Origin: an uncultured Clostridia bacterium
GTDB taxonomy: Bacteria > Bacillota > Clostridia > Oscillospirales > Ruminococcaceae
Direction of reading: 5' to 3'
Length of the DNA: 38,730 nt
Assembly (NCBI GenBank): GCA_947629275.1
Contig: CANRDG010000001.1
Location: 1-38,730 of the forward strand
Positions 32,125 to 38,730 of the stretch are shown here, one piece after another; positions within the stretch are counted from its first letter, which is position 1, and each line of letters starts with the position of its first letter. Position numbers and translations under genes: made by a program. Below the pieces are notes generated by a model. That model did no database searches, was not told the DNA's origin, and saw only the letters and a program-made list of their open reading frames with translations.

Positions 32125-32271
32125 TTAATCATTCCCCCTTACTTCCAGTTTACACTCGCCGTCCGTCTGCTCAGTATATTCCTTGCAGAAATTCTCTGCA
32201 TCTTCACGGCTTGCAGTAGCATAGACAGCTTCACCGAACGGGTTTTCGTAAAAATCAATTACTGTGTACAT
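32125..32271 (-). CDS. Small 48-residue phage protein
   Basis: Reads MYTVIDFYENPFGEAVYATA followed by SREDAENFCKEYTEQTDGECKLEVRGND. GGAGG lies nine bases ahead of the ATG, and the frame begins 17 bases inside the end of the two-HTH regulator and stops one base before the next gene. The VIDFYENPFGEAVYATASREDAENFC pattern looks like a small alpha/beta protein that many phages carry in the early region. No function is known to me, but ribosome site and tiling make it a real gene. Confidence 0.72.
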   Translation of the reverse strand: MYTVIDFYENPFGEAVYATASREDAENFCKEYTEQTDGECKLEVRGND

Positions 32272-33046
32272 CAGATTCTACCTCCTCCAGTATTGCTTTG
32301 CCGTCGCGGAAGATAAGCGCAGCGCCCAGTACATTTGCGATCGCAGCAGCGACTTTAACGCTGTTGGTATGTCCACGCATAAACTCGCTTATGGTACACT
32401 GCTTATATCCCGTGAACTCTGCCAGCATATTATTGTTGATACCCAACGCCTTCTTGCGCTTGGTAACTTGGTATCGGAAATAGCCGTATTCGCCGCCGTA
32501 CTTCTTCTGTACATACTGTTCGCGCTTTTTATCCAGCATTTCTCTTACCTCTTGCGGTATCTCGTCTCGCAGATTTGGAACACTGTCCTGTTCCGTTTTA
32601 ATCTTTGAAAGAGAGATTTTTGGACTTTCATCTTTCGGCGGTGACTTAGATATGACTTGCGCTCCGTCCGGTACGCTGAGGGTTATTGTCACCCCGTTGA
32701 TACTAAGTTCTAAAATATTCGTTGCCATAAATGTTTTCTCCACCTTTTCTCCTTTATTAGAATTTATTACCCTAATGACTTTGACTTCTTCTGCACATTT
32801 TCCGGTGTATTCAGTGCTTTTGCTCGACTTGCTTTGGTAAGTATTCTCTCCTAAAAGATAGTCTAAAGACACATTGAAAAAATGACCTATTTTATCAATG
32901 TACTTCATGTAAGATTGACTTTTCCCTGATATCCACGCAGAAAACACACTTTTCTCAATACCGAGATAATCGGTCAAATCTTTTTGATTTTGCTCATTTC
33001 GCCTAAGCAAAACCAATATTTTGTTTACAACACTATATTCAGCCAT
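32255..33046 (-). CDS. Regulator with two helix-turn-helix domains
   Basis: A 263-residue protein. The N-terminal HTH (about 8-65: LLRRNEQNQKDLTDYLGIEKSVFSAWISGKS ... FFNVSLDYLLGEN) is of the Cro/CI type. A middle part (FMATNILELSINGVTITLSVPDGAQVIS) is beta-like and followed by a Pro/Lys linker. The C-terminal region has a second HTH-like segment (KALGINNNMLAEFTGYKQCTISEFMRGHTNSVKVAAAIANVLG, about 200-245). GGGGGGTGA precedes ATG. It is the second gene of the lytic transcript, after the Cro-like gene, a place for antirepressors or early activators. It could bind two operators or bridge DNA; this is an inference. Confidence 0.82.
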   Translation of the reverse strand: MAEYSVVNKILVLLRRNEQNQKDLTDYLGIEKSVFSAWISGKSQSYMKYIDKIGHFFNVSLDYLLGENTYQSKSSKSTEYTGKCAEEVKVIRVINSNKGEKVEKTFMATNILELSINGVTITLSVPDGAQVISKSPPKDESPKISLSKIKTEQDSVPNLRDEIPQEVREMLDKKREQYVQKKYGGEYGYFRYQVTKRKKALGINNNMLAEFTGYKQCTISEFMRGHTNSVKVAAAIANVLGAALIFRDGKAILEEVESDVHSN

Positions 33047-33087
33047 TTATATTCACCCCCCTTAGATAGTCAAATAATATAATGTTA

Positions 33088-33339
33088 CTAAGTAAGCGAC
33101 ATGTCATCTGAAATTACTACGGCAAATTTTCTAGCACTACTTCTGCCAAGAAGGTAATCGACTGAACAATCGAAAAGATTCGCCATATCAATTAACACAG
33201 TCGTCGGAATGTTCCCACTAAAAAGCCAATTGTAGTAAGTTTTTCGTTCTTTATAATTAAGCCTTTTAATAAGTTCCTCTTGTGATAGTCCACAACGTAT
33301 TCTTTCAGATTCAATATTAGGATACTTAAACGAGTTCAT
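33088..33339 (-). CDS. Cro-like HTH repressor
   Basis: An 83-residue protein starting MNSFKYPNIESERIRCGLSQ with GGAGGTGAAAGCTTT ahead of ATG. The HTH spans about 12-65 (ERIRCGLSQEELIKRLNYKERKTYYNWLFSGNIPTTVLIDMANLFDCSVDYLLG). It is the first gene read leftwards from the operator region, opposite CI, so it is placed as Cro. Its recognition helix differs from that of the CI-like protein (KERKTYYNW against PYTTYISYE). It has no peptidase domain and would repress early promoters during lytic growth. Confidence 0.85.
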   Translation of the reverse strand: MNSFKYPNIESERIRCGLSQEELIKRLNYKERKTYYNWLFSGNIPTTVLIDMANLFDCSVDYLLGRSSARKFAVVISDDMSLT

Positions 33340-33360
33340 AAAGCTTTCACCTCCATTTGC

Positions 33361-33412
33361 AATATACGCACTTTGTGTATATTATTATATACGCAAAATG
33401 TGTGTATGTCAA
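33361..33412 (-). promoter_or_regulatory. Early lytic promoter with two operators
   Basis: On the minus strand TTGACA (33407-33412) and TATAAT (33384-33389) are separated by 17 bases: a perfect consensus promoter for the Cro-like gene. A 23-bp near-palindrome (33361-33383, AATATACGCA with TGTGTATATT) covers the start region, and a second copy of the half-sites (ATACGCA...TGTGTAT, 33389-33407) fills the spacer between -35 and -10. Repressor binding at either would block the polymerase. Confidence 0.85.
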
Positions 33413-33487
33413 GAGCAAAAGCTATAAAATTATTCACAAATCGCATAGCTACTATTAGTGCAATATTTACAAATTGTGCAATTTCGC

Positions 33488-33515
33488 TTGACAAATTACT
33501 CAAAAAGCGTATAAT
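33488..33515 (+). promoter_or_regulatory. Promoter for the CI-like repressor
   Basis: TTGACA (33488-33493), 16-base spacer and TATAAT (33510-33515) on the plus strand; GGAGG (33525-33529) precedes ATG at 33537. Upstream, GTGCAAT is directly repeated at 33458-33464 and 33476-33482. These repeats are unlike the Cro-side operators and may be another regulator's sites. Confidence 0.85.
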
Positions 33516-33536
33516 TAAATAAACGGAGGCGATTGT

Positions 33537-34391
33537 ATGTTAAGATTGAAAGAATTAAGACAGGAAAAGAAACAAAACATGAGACAGACGGCTATTGCAT
33601 TAGGAATTCCATATACAACTTATATATCTTATGAAAAAGGAGACAGGGAGCCTAATTCAGAAATGTTAATTGCATTAGCCGAATACTTTAATTGTTCAAT
33701 TGACTATCTTGTCGGAAGAAGTAATGAAAGAATTAGTGACGAAGTTTTAGATCAAGTAAATTTACTAGATAATGATTTATTGGTATTTCACGGAAATATT
33801 CATGATGCCAAAAAAGCTCAAAAAGAAAGATATTCTAAACTTACGTCAAGTCAACAATTTTATAACGAGCAACCATTGGACTTTTTAACAAGTGATGAGA
33901 TGTCTCAAATAAAAAAATACCGTACACTTGACGAGTACGGCAAAAAAATAATGAATAGTGTGTTGAATATTGAATATGATAGATGCACGCATATGGAAGA
34001 ACAATCAACAATTGAGCTACCTATACAATTGATCTCGGCATCTGCTGGAACGGGTCAATGGCTCGGTGATGATGAATATACAGAACGTATAAGAGTAGCT
34101 GATACAGCAGAAGCGCGAAAGGCTAACCTCGTAATTGAAGTAAATGGAAACAGTATGCTACCTAGTTATAAAGACGGTGATAAAGTACTTGTTCGTTTGC
34201 AACGAGACATAAATATAGGTGAAATAGGCATTTTCGTTGTAAATGGCAGTGCTTATATTAAAGAAAAAGGTAAAAACGAACTTGTATCTCTAAATCCCGA
34301 ATTTGACAATATCGCTATTAACGAATATGATAGGATAGATTGCGTTGGAAAAGTATTAGGTATAGCAGACGTTATAGATTATTCTATTTAG
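33537..34391 (+). CDS. CI-like repressor with S24 autopeptidase domain
   Basis: A 284-residue lysogeny repressor. The N-terminal HTH spans about 1-62 (LRLKELRQEKKQNMRQTAIALGIPYTTYISYEKGDREP...CSIDYLVGR). A linker of about 95 residues leads to the LexA/CI peptidase domain: cleavage site Ala170-Gly171 in ISASAGTG, nucleophile Ser206 in VNGNSMLPSYKDGD, base Lys242 in GSAYIKEKG. This predicts RecA-assisted self-cleavage and SOS induction of the prophage. It is divergent from the Cro-like gene across 200 bases with consensus promoters and operators. The gene is more AT-rich than the lytic block. All key residues are present. Confidence 0.94.
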   Translation: MLRLKELRQEKKQNMRQTAIALGIPYTTYISYEKGDREPNSEMLIALAEYFNCSIDYLVGRSNERISDEVLDQVNLLDNDLLVFHGNIHDAKKAQKERYSKLTSSQQFYNEQPLDFLTSDEMSQIKKYRTLDEYGKKIMNSVLNIEYDRCTHMEEQSTIELPIQLISASAGTGQWLGDDEYTERIRVADTAEARKANLVIEVNGNSMLPSYKDGDKVLVRLQRDINIGEIGIFVVNGSAYIKEKGKNELVSLNPEFDNIAINEYDRIDCVGKVLGIADVIDYSI

Positions 34392-34402
34392 GAGGCAGCA
34401 CA

Positions 34403-35257
34403 ATGAAACGTATTATATTACTATTAATGCTTATTGCAAGCCTTACTTTAGCTTCGTGCTCAGATACTTCTGCTTCAGATAAAGAGAGTACTTCTATATC
34501 AGACACCCAAAGTCAAGCTGTTACCAAAAGCACTACAACTACCGAAAAAGTGGTTATTGATATAAGTTCATCAGACAGCGATTCAGCCGGTGAAAGCACT
34601 TCCAATTCGACCGTAGATGAAGCTGATCTTGATATGTTGGCATCATTCGACGGCTATCAGTACAGCGAAGATTATGATGATTATACCGTTACTTATTCAT
34701 ATCGGGCAGATACCGATAAAATGATGATTATTATAGATGTTATAGTAGAGTTATACGATTCTTATGATTTATTAGAAAATTCTCTTAATATCTCATCACT
34801 AACAGATACTTTAAACAATACTGTTGACAATTTATTTAATACCACCGATATAGCAACACAAGGAAATTATGTGTTTAAAGACAATCTCGGAAACATTGTC
34901 GCAAAGTATTCATACGAATATTTAGGAGAGATGGTTTGTGAAAACTTAGACGGAACATATCAATTTTTTTTGAATGGCATTTCAAATATGAGCAATTATA
35001 GTAATATTATTGTTGACGATAACGATTTAAAAGAAAAAAACTCAATGTTAATATATGGGAGTTTTGAGGCACCACAAAATTATAGAGATGCTTGTGTTGT
35101 GTATGGAGAAGTTACCGGCGTGGACGGTGCTACAACCACTGCACAAGGTGTTGCTGATGAAAACGGGAATTTTACTCTAGCAGTCATAGATGAAAATTTT
35201 ATAGAATCTCACGGATATAAATCTTGTGTGATCATATCTATATATGATTTAATTTAA
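34403..35257 (+). CDS. Lysogeny-module lipoprotein, candidate superinfection exclusion factor
   Basis: A 284-residue secreted protein. The start at 34403 (MKRIILLLMLIASLTLASCS) has GGAGG seven bases ahead; it begins 12 bases after the CI stop and is probably co-transcribed with CI. The signal peptide has a lipobox LASC with lipidated Cys19, followed by about 70 Ser/Thr/Asp-rich residues that would span the cell wall. The remainder looks like two small beta domains (SFDGYQYSEDYDDYTVTYSY... and ...CVVYGEVTGVDGATTTAQGVADENGNFTL). No known family was recognised. Lipoproteins between repressor and integrase in other Gram-positive prophages (Ltp of TP-J34) block DNA injection; a similar role is inferred. 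Confidence 0.85.
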   Translation: MKRIILLLMLIASLTLASCSDTSASDKESTSISDTQSQAVTKSTTTTEKVVIDISSSDSDSAGESTSNSTVDEADLDMLASFDGYQYSEDYDDYTVTYSYRADTDKMMIIIDVIVELYDSYDLLENSLNISSLTDTLNNTVDNLFNTTDIATQGNYVFKDNLGNIVAKYSYEYLGEMVCENLDGTYQFFLNGISNMSNYSNIIVDDNDLKEKNSMLIYGSFEAPQNYRDACVVYGEVTGVDGATTTAQGVADENGNFTLAVIDENFIESHGYKSCVIISIYDLI

Positions 35258-35264
35258 ATAAAAA

Positions 35265-35294
35265 GCCGCTCCGGTGAGGCAACACCGAAGCGGC
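35265..35294 (-). terminator. Hairpin with minus-strand U-run after lipoprotein gene
   Basis: Stem 35265-35276 with 35283-35294 (GCCGCTCCGGTG against its near complement, 11 of 12 pairs, 6-base loop). On the minus strand it is followed by TTTTTATTT, so it terminates leftward transcription best; the plus side continues AAGTGAG. It would protect the CI-lipoprotein operon from antisense reading entering from the integrase side, and may also slow rightward transcription. Confidence 0.7.
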
Positions 35295-35318
35295 AAGTGA
35301 GAATGTCCCCATGTCAAC

Positions 35319-35346
35319 AAAGGGCAAATTCTGCCCTTTTATTGTA
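35319..35346 (+). terminator. Terminator before integrase
   Basis: AAAGGGCA (35319-35326), loop AATTC, TGCCCTTT (35332-35339) then TTATTG on the plus strand. It ends the CI-lipoprotein transcript 38 bases before the integrase start, so integrase needs its own promoter or readthrough. Confidence 0.75.
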
Positions 35347-35383
35347 GCATAAAATTTTTTGAATGTCAATAGGAGGAGTTTTT

Positions 35384-36532
35384 ATGCCTATTTATAAGAT
35401 GACAGGCAAGAAAAACGGCAAGCAGCGTTACCGTGTGCGTATCAACTACACAGACAACTACGGCAAGGCGCATCAGACCGACCGCACTGTTTACGGTCTT
35501 GAAGAGGCAAAAATGCTTGAATATCAGCTTACCAACGACATCAAGCGCAAGAAAGAAACGCCTGCTGCCGGTATGACGATCAGCGATCTCTATGAAGAAT
35601 ATATCAACGCAAAGCGATATGAGGTGCGCGAGACCACTCTTGACAAGAGCGTGCGCATAATCGCGCGATACATCATACCCGAATGCGGCAGCACCAAGCT
35701 GTCGAAGTTTAACGTGGCTTCCGTCCAGAAGTGGAAGATGTACATGGAAGGGCTGAACGTCGGCATCACCACCAAGCGGAATGTCTATGGGGTGTTCCAC
35801 GCGATGATAAACTATGCCGTGAAAATGGAATATATGTCGCGAAACGTGCTGGAGCAGGCTGGTAACTTCAAAGCGCCGCTCGATACCACAGCCACCAAAG
35901 AAATGCAGTACTACACCGCCGACGAGTTCAAGCGGTTTATTGCCGCCGCAAAAAGTGAGGCTGAAGCGGCAGAAGCCAAGGGTGAGCTGTACAAATGGAA
36001 TTTTTATGTATTTTTTAACATCGCCTTTTACACAGGTATGCGCAAAGGCGAAATTAACGCCCTACAGTGGACGGACATCAAGGATGGCAGGATAAGCATT
36101 ACAAAGAGCGTGGCGCAGAAGCTTAAAGGTGCTGACCGCATCACGCCGCCGAAAAATAAAAGCAGCATACGCACTATACAGATACCGTTGCCGCTCATGG
36201 CGGTGCTGGAGCAGCACAAGGAGCGGTGCAGTGCCATTGACGGCTTTGCTGAGAGCTGGTATATCTGTGGCGGTGTGCGCTGCATAAGAGATACCAGCGT
36301 GCAGAAAACCTTGCAGAGATACGCCGAGGCGGCAGGTGTTAAAGCGATAAGGGTGCACGACTTTCGGCACAGCCATGCTTCCCTGCTTGCCAACGAGGGC
36401 ATAAACATACAGGAGATCGCACGTCGGCTCGGTCACGCGAAGATAAGCATGACGTGGGACACCTATTCGCATTTGTATCCGAGAGAGGAAGAAAGGGCGA
36501 TAAAAATTCTGAATAATATAAAAAACGTGTAA
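35384..36532 (+). CDS. int: Tyrosine integrase
   Basis: A 382-residue phage integrase starting MPIYKMTGKKNGKQRYRVRI; ATG at 35384 has AGGAGG seven bases ahead. It has an N-terminal arm-binding domain (beta-rich, basic), a core-binding SAM-like domain (about 65-150, TISDLYEEYINAKRYEVRETTLDKS) and a catalytic domain with Arg220 (TGMRKGEIN), His325 and Arg328 (HDFRHSH), His351 (LGHAKI) and the nucleophile Tyr361 (TYSHLYP). All are present, so it should be active. It catalyses recombination between phage and bacterial attachment sites. Its end points at the tRNA-Ser 3' end. No excisionase was identified; the early HTH-like proteins are possible candidates. Confidence 0.96.
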   Translation: MPIYKMTGKKNGKQRYRVRINYTDNYGKAHQTDRTVYGLEEAKMLEYQLTNDIKRKKETPAAGMTISDLYEEYINAKRYEVRETTLDKSVRIIARYIIPECGSTKLSKFNVASVQKWKMYMEGLNVGITTKRNVYGVFHAMINYAVKMEYMSRNVLEQAGNFKAPLDTTATKEMQYYTADEFKRFIAAAKSEAEAAEAKGELYKWNFYVFFNIAFYTGMRKGEINALQWTDIKDGRISITKSVAQKLKGADRITPPKNKSSIRTIQIPLPLMAVLEQHKERCSAIDGFAESWYICGGVRCIRDTSVQKTLQRYAEAAGVKAIRVHDFRHSHASLLANEGINIQEIARRLGHAKISMTWDTYSHLYPREEERAIKILNNIKNV

Positions 36533-36550
36533 AAATCGTGTAAGCAAAAT

Positions 36551-36580
36551 AATAAACCCCCGATTATTCGAGGGTTTATT
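36551..36580 (-). terminator. Terminator of tRNA-Ser
   Basis: On the minus strand AATAAACCCTCG-AATAAT-CGGGGGTTTATT, a 12-bp stem with one G-U pair, followed by ATTTTGC. It lies seven bases beyond the tRNA CCA end. Being symmetrical with A/T ends it could also serve the integrase transcript on the plus strand. Confidence 0.75.
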
Positions 36581-36586
36581 CTCATA

Positions 36587-36605
36587 TGGCGGAGCAGGAG
36601 AGATT
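36587..36605. other. Candidate attachment-site region at tRNA-Ser 3' end
   Basis: The 3' acceptor and T-arm side of the tRNA faces the integrase gene, the normal geometry for tyrosine-integrase attachment at a tRNA end. The exact core cannot be set because the second copy at the far prophage end is outside the window. The extent given is nominal. Confidence 0.4.
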
Positions 36606-36678
36606 CGAACTCTCGGTCCCGATTAAGGGATTACTCGATTTCGAGTCGAGCCCGTTATGACCACTTCGATACTGCTCC
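36587..36678 (-). tRNA. tRNA-Ser (CGA)
   Basis: A 92-base class II tRNA with encoded CCA. Acceptor GGAGCAG pairs with CTGCTCC (discriminator G). The anticodon arm is CTCGA-CTCGAAA-TCGAG with anticodon CGA, reading UCG serine codons. A long variable arm (AATCCCTTAATCGGGACC region) and T-arm GAGAG-TTCGAAT-CTCTC complete the fold. It is transcribed away from lysA, with a promoter upstream and a terminator downstream. The gene is intact despite the adjacent prophage. Confidence 0.96.
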
Positions 36679-36707
36679 AAATATTCAATAAACTTAGTGA
36701 CTTAGAT

Positions 36708-36736
36708 ATTATAACACATCGCGAAGAAAAAATCAA
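36708..36736 (-). promoter_or_regulatory. Promoter for tRNA-Ser
   Basis: On the minus strand TTGATT (36731-36736), 17-base spacer and TATAAT (36708-36713), about 30 bases ahead of the mature 5' end. Confidence 0.7.
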
Positions 36737-36819
36737 TAGCAATAAAATTACATTTAGCAAAAAAATATTCACATCGGCGGCTGTCATTTTGTCAAATTTG
36801 CTTATTTTTTGCTGTATCC

Positions 36820-36849
36820 TTGACAAAGGTAATAAAAAAGTGATATTAT
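36820..36849 (+). promoter_or_regulatory. Promoter for lysA operon
   Basis: TTGACA (36820-36825), 18-base spacer and TATTAT (36844-36849), 44 bases ahead of the chosen lysA ATG. No riboswitch or attenuator-like structure was seen in the short leader. Confidence 0.7.
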
Positions 36850-36893
36850 AGTATGTGTATGTATATTTTGCGAGAGGAGCAAAACTTAGGATC

Positions 36894-38150
36894 ATGAAAA
36901 CACCGTTTATCACTAAAGAACAAGCAGAAGAAATAATCAAAAAATACCCCACGCCTTTTCACATATACGACGAAAAAGGCATAAGAGAAAACGCACGCCG
37001 AGTAAAGCAGGCGTTTGCGTGGAATAAAGGCTTCAAAGAGTATTTTGCCGTTAAAGCTACACCAAACCCGTTCATTCTGAAAATATTGCAGGAGGAAGGC
37101 TGCGGCGTTGACTGCTCCAGCTATACCGAGCTGCTGATGAGCAAGGCGTGCGGCTTTGAGGGCGAGGATATAATGTTCTCTTCAAATGTAACGCCCGATA
37201 AAGACTACCTTTTGGCAAGGGAGCTTGGCGCAATTATAAATATCGATGATTTTACGCACATTGAGCACCTTGACAAGCTGTGCGGAATTCCCGAGCTTAT
37301 TTGCTGCCGCTATAACCCGGGCGGAAAGTTTGAAATGCACAATCAGATAATGGATAACCCCGGCGACGCTAAGTACGGCTTTACAAAAGCTCAGATAATC
37401 GAGGGCTTTAAGATACTGAAACAGAAAGGCGCAAAGGAATTCGGTCTGCACAGCTTCTTGGCTTCAAATACCGTTACCGACGACTACTACCCCGAGCTTG
37501 CAAGGATACTCTTTGAGCTTGCTGTTGAGATACAAAAAGAAACGGGCTGCAAGTTTAAGTTTGTGAATCTTTCGGGCGGCGTAGGCGTGGCTTACAGACC
37601 CGAGCAGCGCGGCAACGATATTATGAACATCGGCGAGGGCGTGCGCAAGGCGTATGAGGAAATACTCGTACCAAACGGCATGGGCGATGTTGCGATATTT
37701 ACCGAGATGGGCAGATTTATGCTCGCACCTTACGGACACCTTGTGACAAAGGTGCTGCACTTTAAGCATATATATAAAGAGTATGTGGGCGTTGATGCCT
37801 GCGCTGCAAACCTTATGAGACCCGCAATGTACGGCGCATACCACCATATAACGGTGCTTGGTAAGGAAAATGAGCCTTGCGACCACGTTTACGACGTTAC
37901 CGGCGGGCTTTGCGAGAACAATGACAAGTTTGCAATTGACAGAAAACTGCCGAAGATAGACATCGGTGATATACTTGTGATACATGATACCGGCGCACAC
38001 GGCTTTGCTATGGGCTATAACTACAACGGTAAGCTCCGCAGCGCGGAAGTTCTTCTGAAAGAGGACGGCAGCACGCAGCTTATAAGACGCGCGGAAACGC
38101 CGGAAGATTACTTCGCAACGTTTGATTTTTCGGACTTTTTCAAAAAGTAA
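36894..38150 (+). CDS. lysA: Diaminopimelate decarboxylase
   Basis: A 418-residue PLP enzyme that decarboxylates meso-diaminopimelate to lysine in the cytoplasm. The start MKTPFITKEQAEEIIKKYPT is chosen because earlier residues do not look like the family; GAGAGGAGC is 14 bases ahead, farther than usual. The fold III barrel has the PLP lysine Lys54 (YFAVKATPNP), GVDCSSYTEL, LHSFLASNT, NLSGGVGVAYRPEQ and EMGRFMLAPYG; the C-terminal domain has the decarboxylase Cys340 (GGLCENNDKF) and IGDILVIHDTGAHGFAMGYNYNGKLRSAEVLL. Related group IV decarboxylases can take other diamino acids, so substrate is inferred. It is coupled to the next gene by TAATG. Confidence 0.9.
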   Translation: MKTPFITKEQAEEIIKKYPTPFHIYDEKGIRENARRVKQAFAWNKGFKEYFAVKATPNPFILKILQEEGCGVDCSSYTELLMSKACGFEGEDIMFSSNVTPDKDYLLARELGAIINIDDFTHIEHLDKLCGIPELICCRYNPGGKFEMHNQIMDNPGDAKYGFTKAQIIEGFKILKQKGAKEFGLHSFLASNTVTDDYYPELARILFELAVEIQKETGCKFKFVNLSGGVGVAYRPEQRGNDIMNIGEGVRKAYEEILVPNGMGDVAIFTEMGRFMLAPYGHLVTKVLHFKHIYKEYVGVDACAANLMRPAMYGAYHHITVLGKENEPCDHVYDVTGGLCENNDKFAIDRKLPKIDIGDILVIHDTGAHGFAMGYNYNGKLRSAEVLLKEDGSTQLIRRAETPEDYFATFDFSDFFKK

Positions 38151-38730
38151 TGAAGACCTGCTACATATCAGACCTTGACGGCACTTTGCTTGACGGCAGC
38201 GCACAGCTTACGCAGTTTACTAAAAACGCTCTCAGCGTACTGGTGAAACACGGCGTTAATATCACTGCGGCGACCGCAAGATCTCCGTACTCTGTAAGAA
38301 AAATATTCAGCGGCGTGAATATTCCTCTGCCTATGATACTTATGAACGGCGTTATGTTTTATGACAATGCGAATGATGAGATAATTTCATATAATGAAAT
38401 AAACCGCGATGCCGCTGTACAGGTGATAAAGACTGTAAAGGGCTTTGGCATTACAGCGTTTATGTATCTTATCAGCGACAAAAAACTGATAGTAAGGCAT
38501 GAAAATATTGATACGCCGTATATGTATGATTTTTATCGGCAGTGGCTTGTAAACTACGGCAAGCAGTTTGAGTATACAGAATACCTTGAAAGCGCTGTGA
38601 CAGACGGCATAGTGTATTTTACTATGCTTTATGACAAAAGCGTTTTAGAGCCTGTCTGCGAGGCTGTTTCAAAGATAGACGGCATAAGCTGCTCTTTTTA
38701 CAATGATATTTACTCGGATATGTGGTATCT
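38150..38730 (+). CDS. Cof-like HAD hydrolase (cut by window edge)
   Basis: The first 193 residues of a haloacid-dehalogenase-type phosphatase. Motif I is ISDLDGTLLDG (nucleophile Asp8 and Asp10), motif II lies in ITAATARSPYS, and PLPMILMNGVMFYDN matches the Cof/IIB subfamily cap boundary. The cap domain continues to the edge. Such enzymes dephosphorylate sugar phosphates, FMN or other small metabolites; the substrate cannot be told. Its ATG shares a base with the lysA stop (TAATG), so it is in the lysA operon. Confidence 0.9.
   Translation, partial: MKTCYISDLDGTLLDGSAQLTQFTKNALSVLVKHGVNITAATARSPYSVRKIFSGVNIPLPMILMNGVMFYDNANDEIISYNEINRDAAVQVIKTVKGFGITAFMYLISDKKLIVRHENIDTPYMYDFYRQWLVNYGKQFEYTEYLESAVTDGIVYFTMLYDKSVLEPVCEAVSKIDGISCSFYNDIYSDMWY

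Larger units (their letters stand above)
1..36586. mobile_element. Temperate siphovirus prophage (left end outside window)
   Basis: A contiguous set of phage modules fills this span: integrase, immunity, early/recombination, replication, packaging, head, tail and the first lysis gene. Lytic genes are all on the minus strand; CI, the lipoprotein and integrase are on the plus strand. The right boundary is placed at the 3' end of a tRNA-Ser gene because integrase stops 54 bases before it and ordinary chromosomal genes follow. The left boundary is not in the window: the last gene seen is a truncated holin, and no second copy of the tRNA 3' end was noticed. Most genes are intact with good ribosome sites, so the element could be functional, but the 29.2-29.9 kb region is decayed. 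Confidence 0.95.

Noticed and set aside
35366..36547. Minus-strand frames opposite integrase
   Set aside because: Integrase is complete with all catalytic residues on the plus strand; the antisense frames have no domain pattern.
37464..38204. Minus-strand 246-codon frame opposite lysA
   Set aside because: Lies opposite a clearly recognisable lysA gene; open only through codon bias.

Overview
The window is most of an integrated temperate phage (about positions 1-36,580) followed by host chromosome (36,587-38,730). The AT-leaning composition, strong GGAGG ribosome sites, SPP1/lambda-like morphogenesis genes and the flanking lysA-like gene suggest a low-GC Firmicute, probably a gut Ruminococcus or other Oscillospiraceae. 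The genus is an inference from protein resemblance only. The phage looks like a siphovirus: it has one tail-tube protein, a tail chaperone pair, a long tape measure and no sheath or contractile baseplate genes.

Layout. All lytic genes lie on the minus strand and read right to left from the immunity region. Order of transcription: Cro-like repressor (33,339) and a two-HTH regulator; small early genes; a methyltransferase and a PP-loop sulfurtransferase-like gene; a decayed spot (cytosine methyltransferase remnant joined to a truncated YopX gene); tiny Cys-rich and zinc-ribbon genes; a recombination/replication block (SbcC-like ATPase, Sak4-like ATPase, DUF669-like protein, DEAH helicase, primase-helicase); an AT-rich inverted-repeat array; a RusA-like resolvase; TerS; a G/C-tract candidate packaging site; a small serine recombinase; TerL; a moron-like insert with a zinc-ribbon gene; portal, minor head protein, scaffold, decoration protein, major capsid, connectors, tail tube, chaperones, tape measure, tail tip and fibre; and a holin cut by the left edge. 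Endolysin and the distal attachment site must lie outside the window.

The lysogeny module reads rightwards: an S24-type CI repressor, a secreted lipoprotein and a tyrosine integrase that ends next to the 3' end of a tRNA-Ser(CGA) gene, the likely integration target. Divergent consensus promoters and two operators between CI and Cro form a readable genetic switch.

Host part: tRNA-Ser with its own terminator and promoter, then lysA (diaminopimelate decarboxylase) translationally coupled to a Cof-like HAD phosphatase cut by the right edge.

Most notable points: a deletion scar fusing two early genes; two neighbouring early genes whose expected ATG reads ATA; a family of AAGTGCC-type hairpin elements in late-operon gaps; a promoter-gene-terminator moron between TerL and portal; a 285-bp inverted-repeat array next to the replication genes; and a lysogeny lipoprotein placed like superinfection-exclusion factors.
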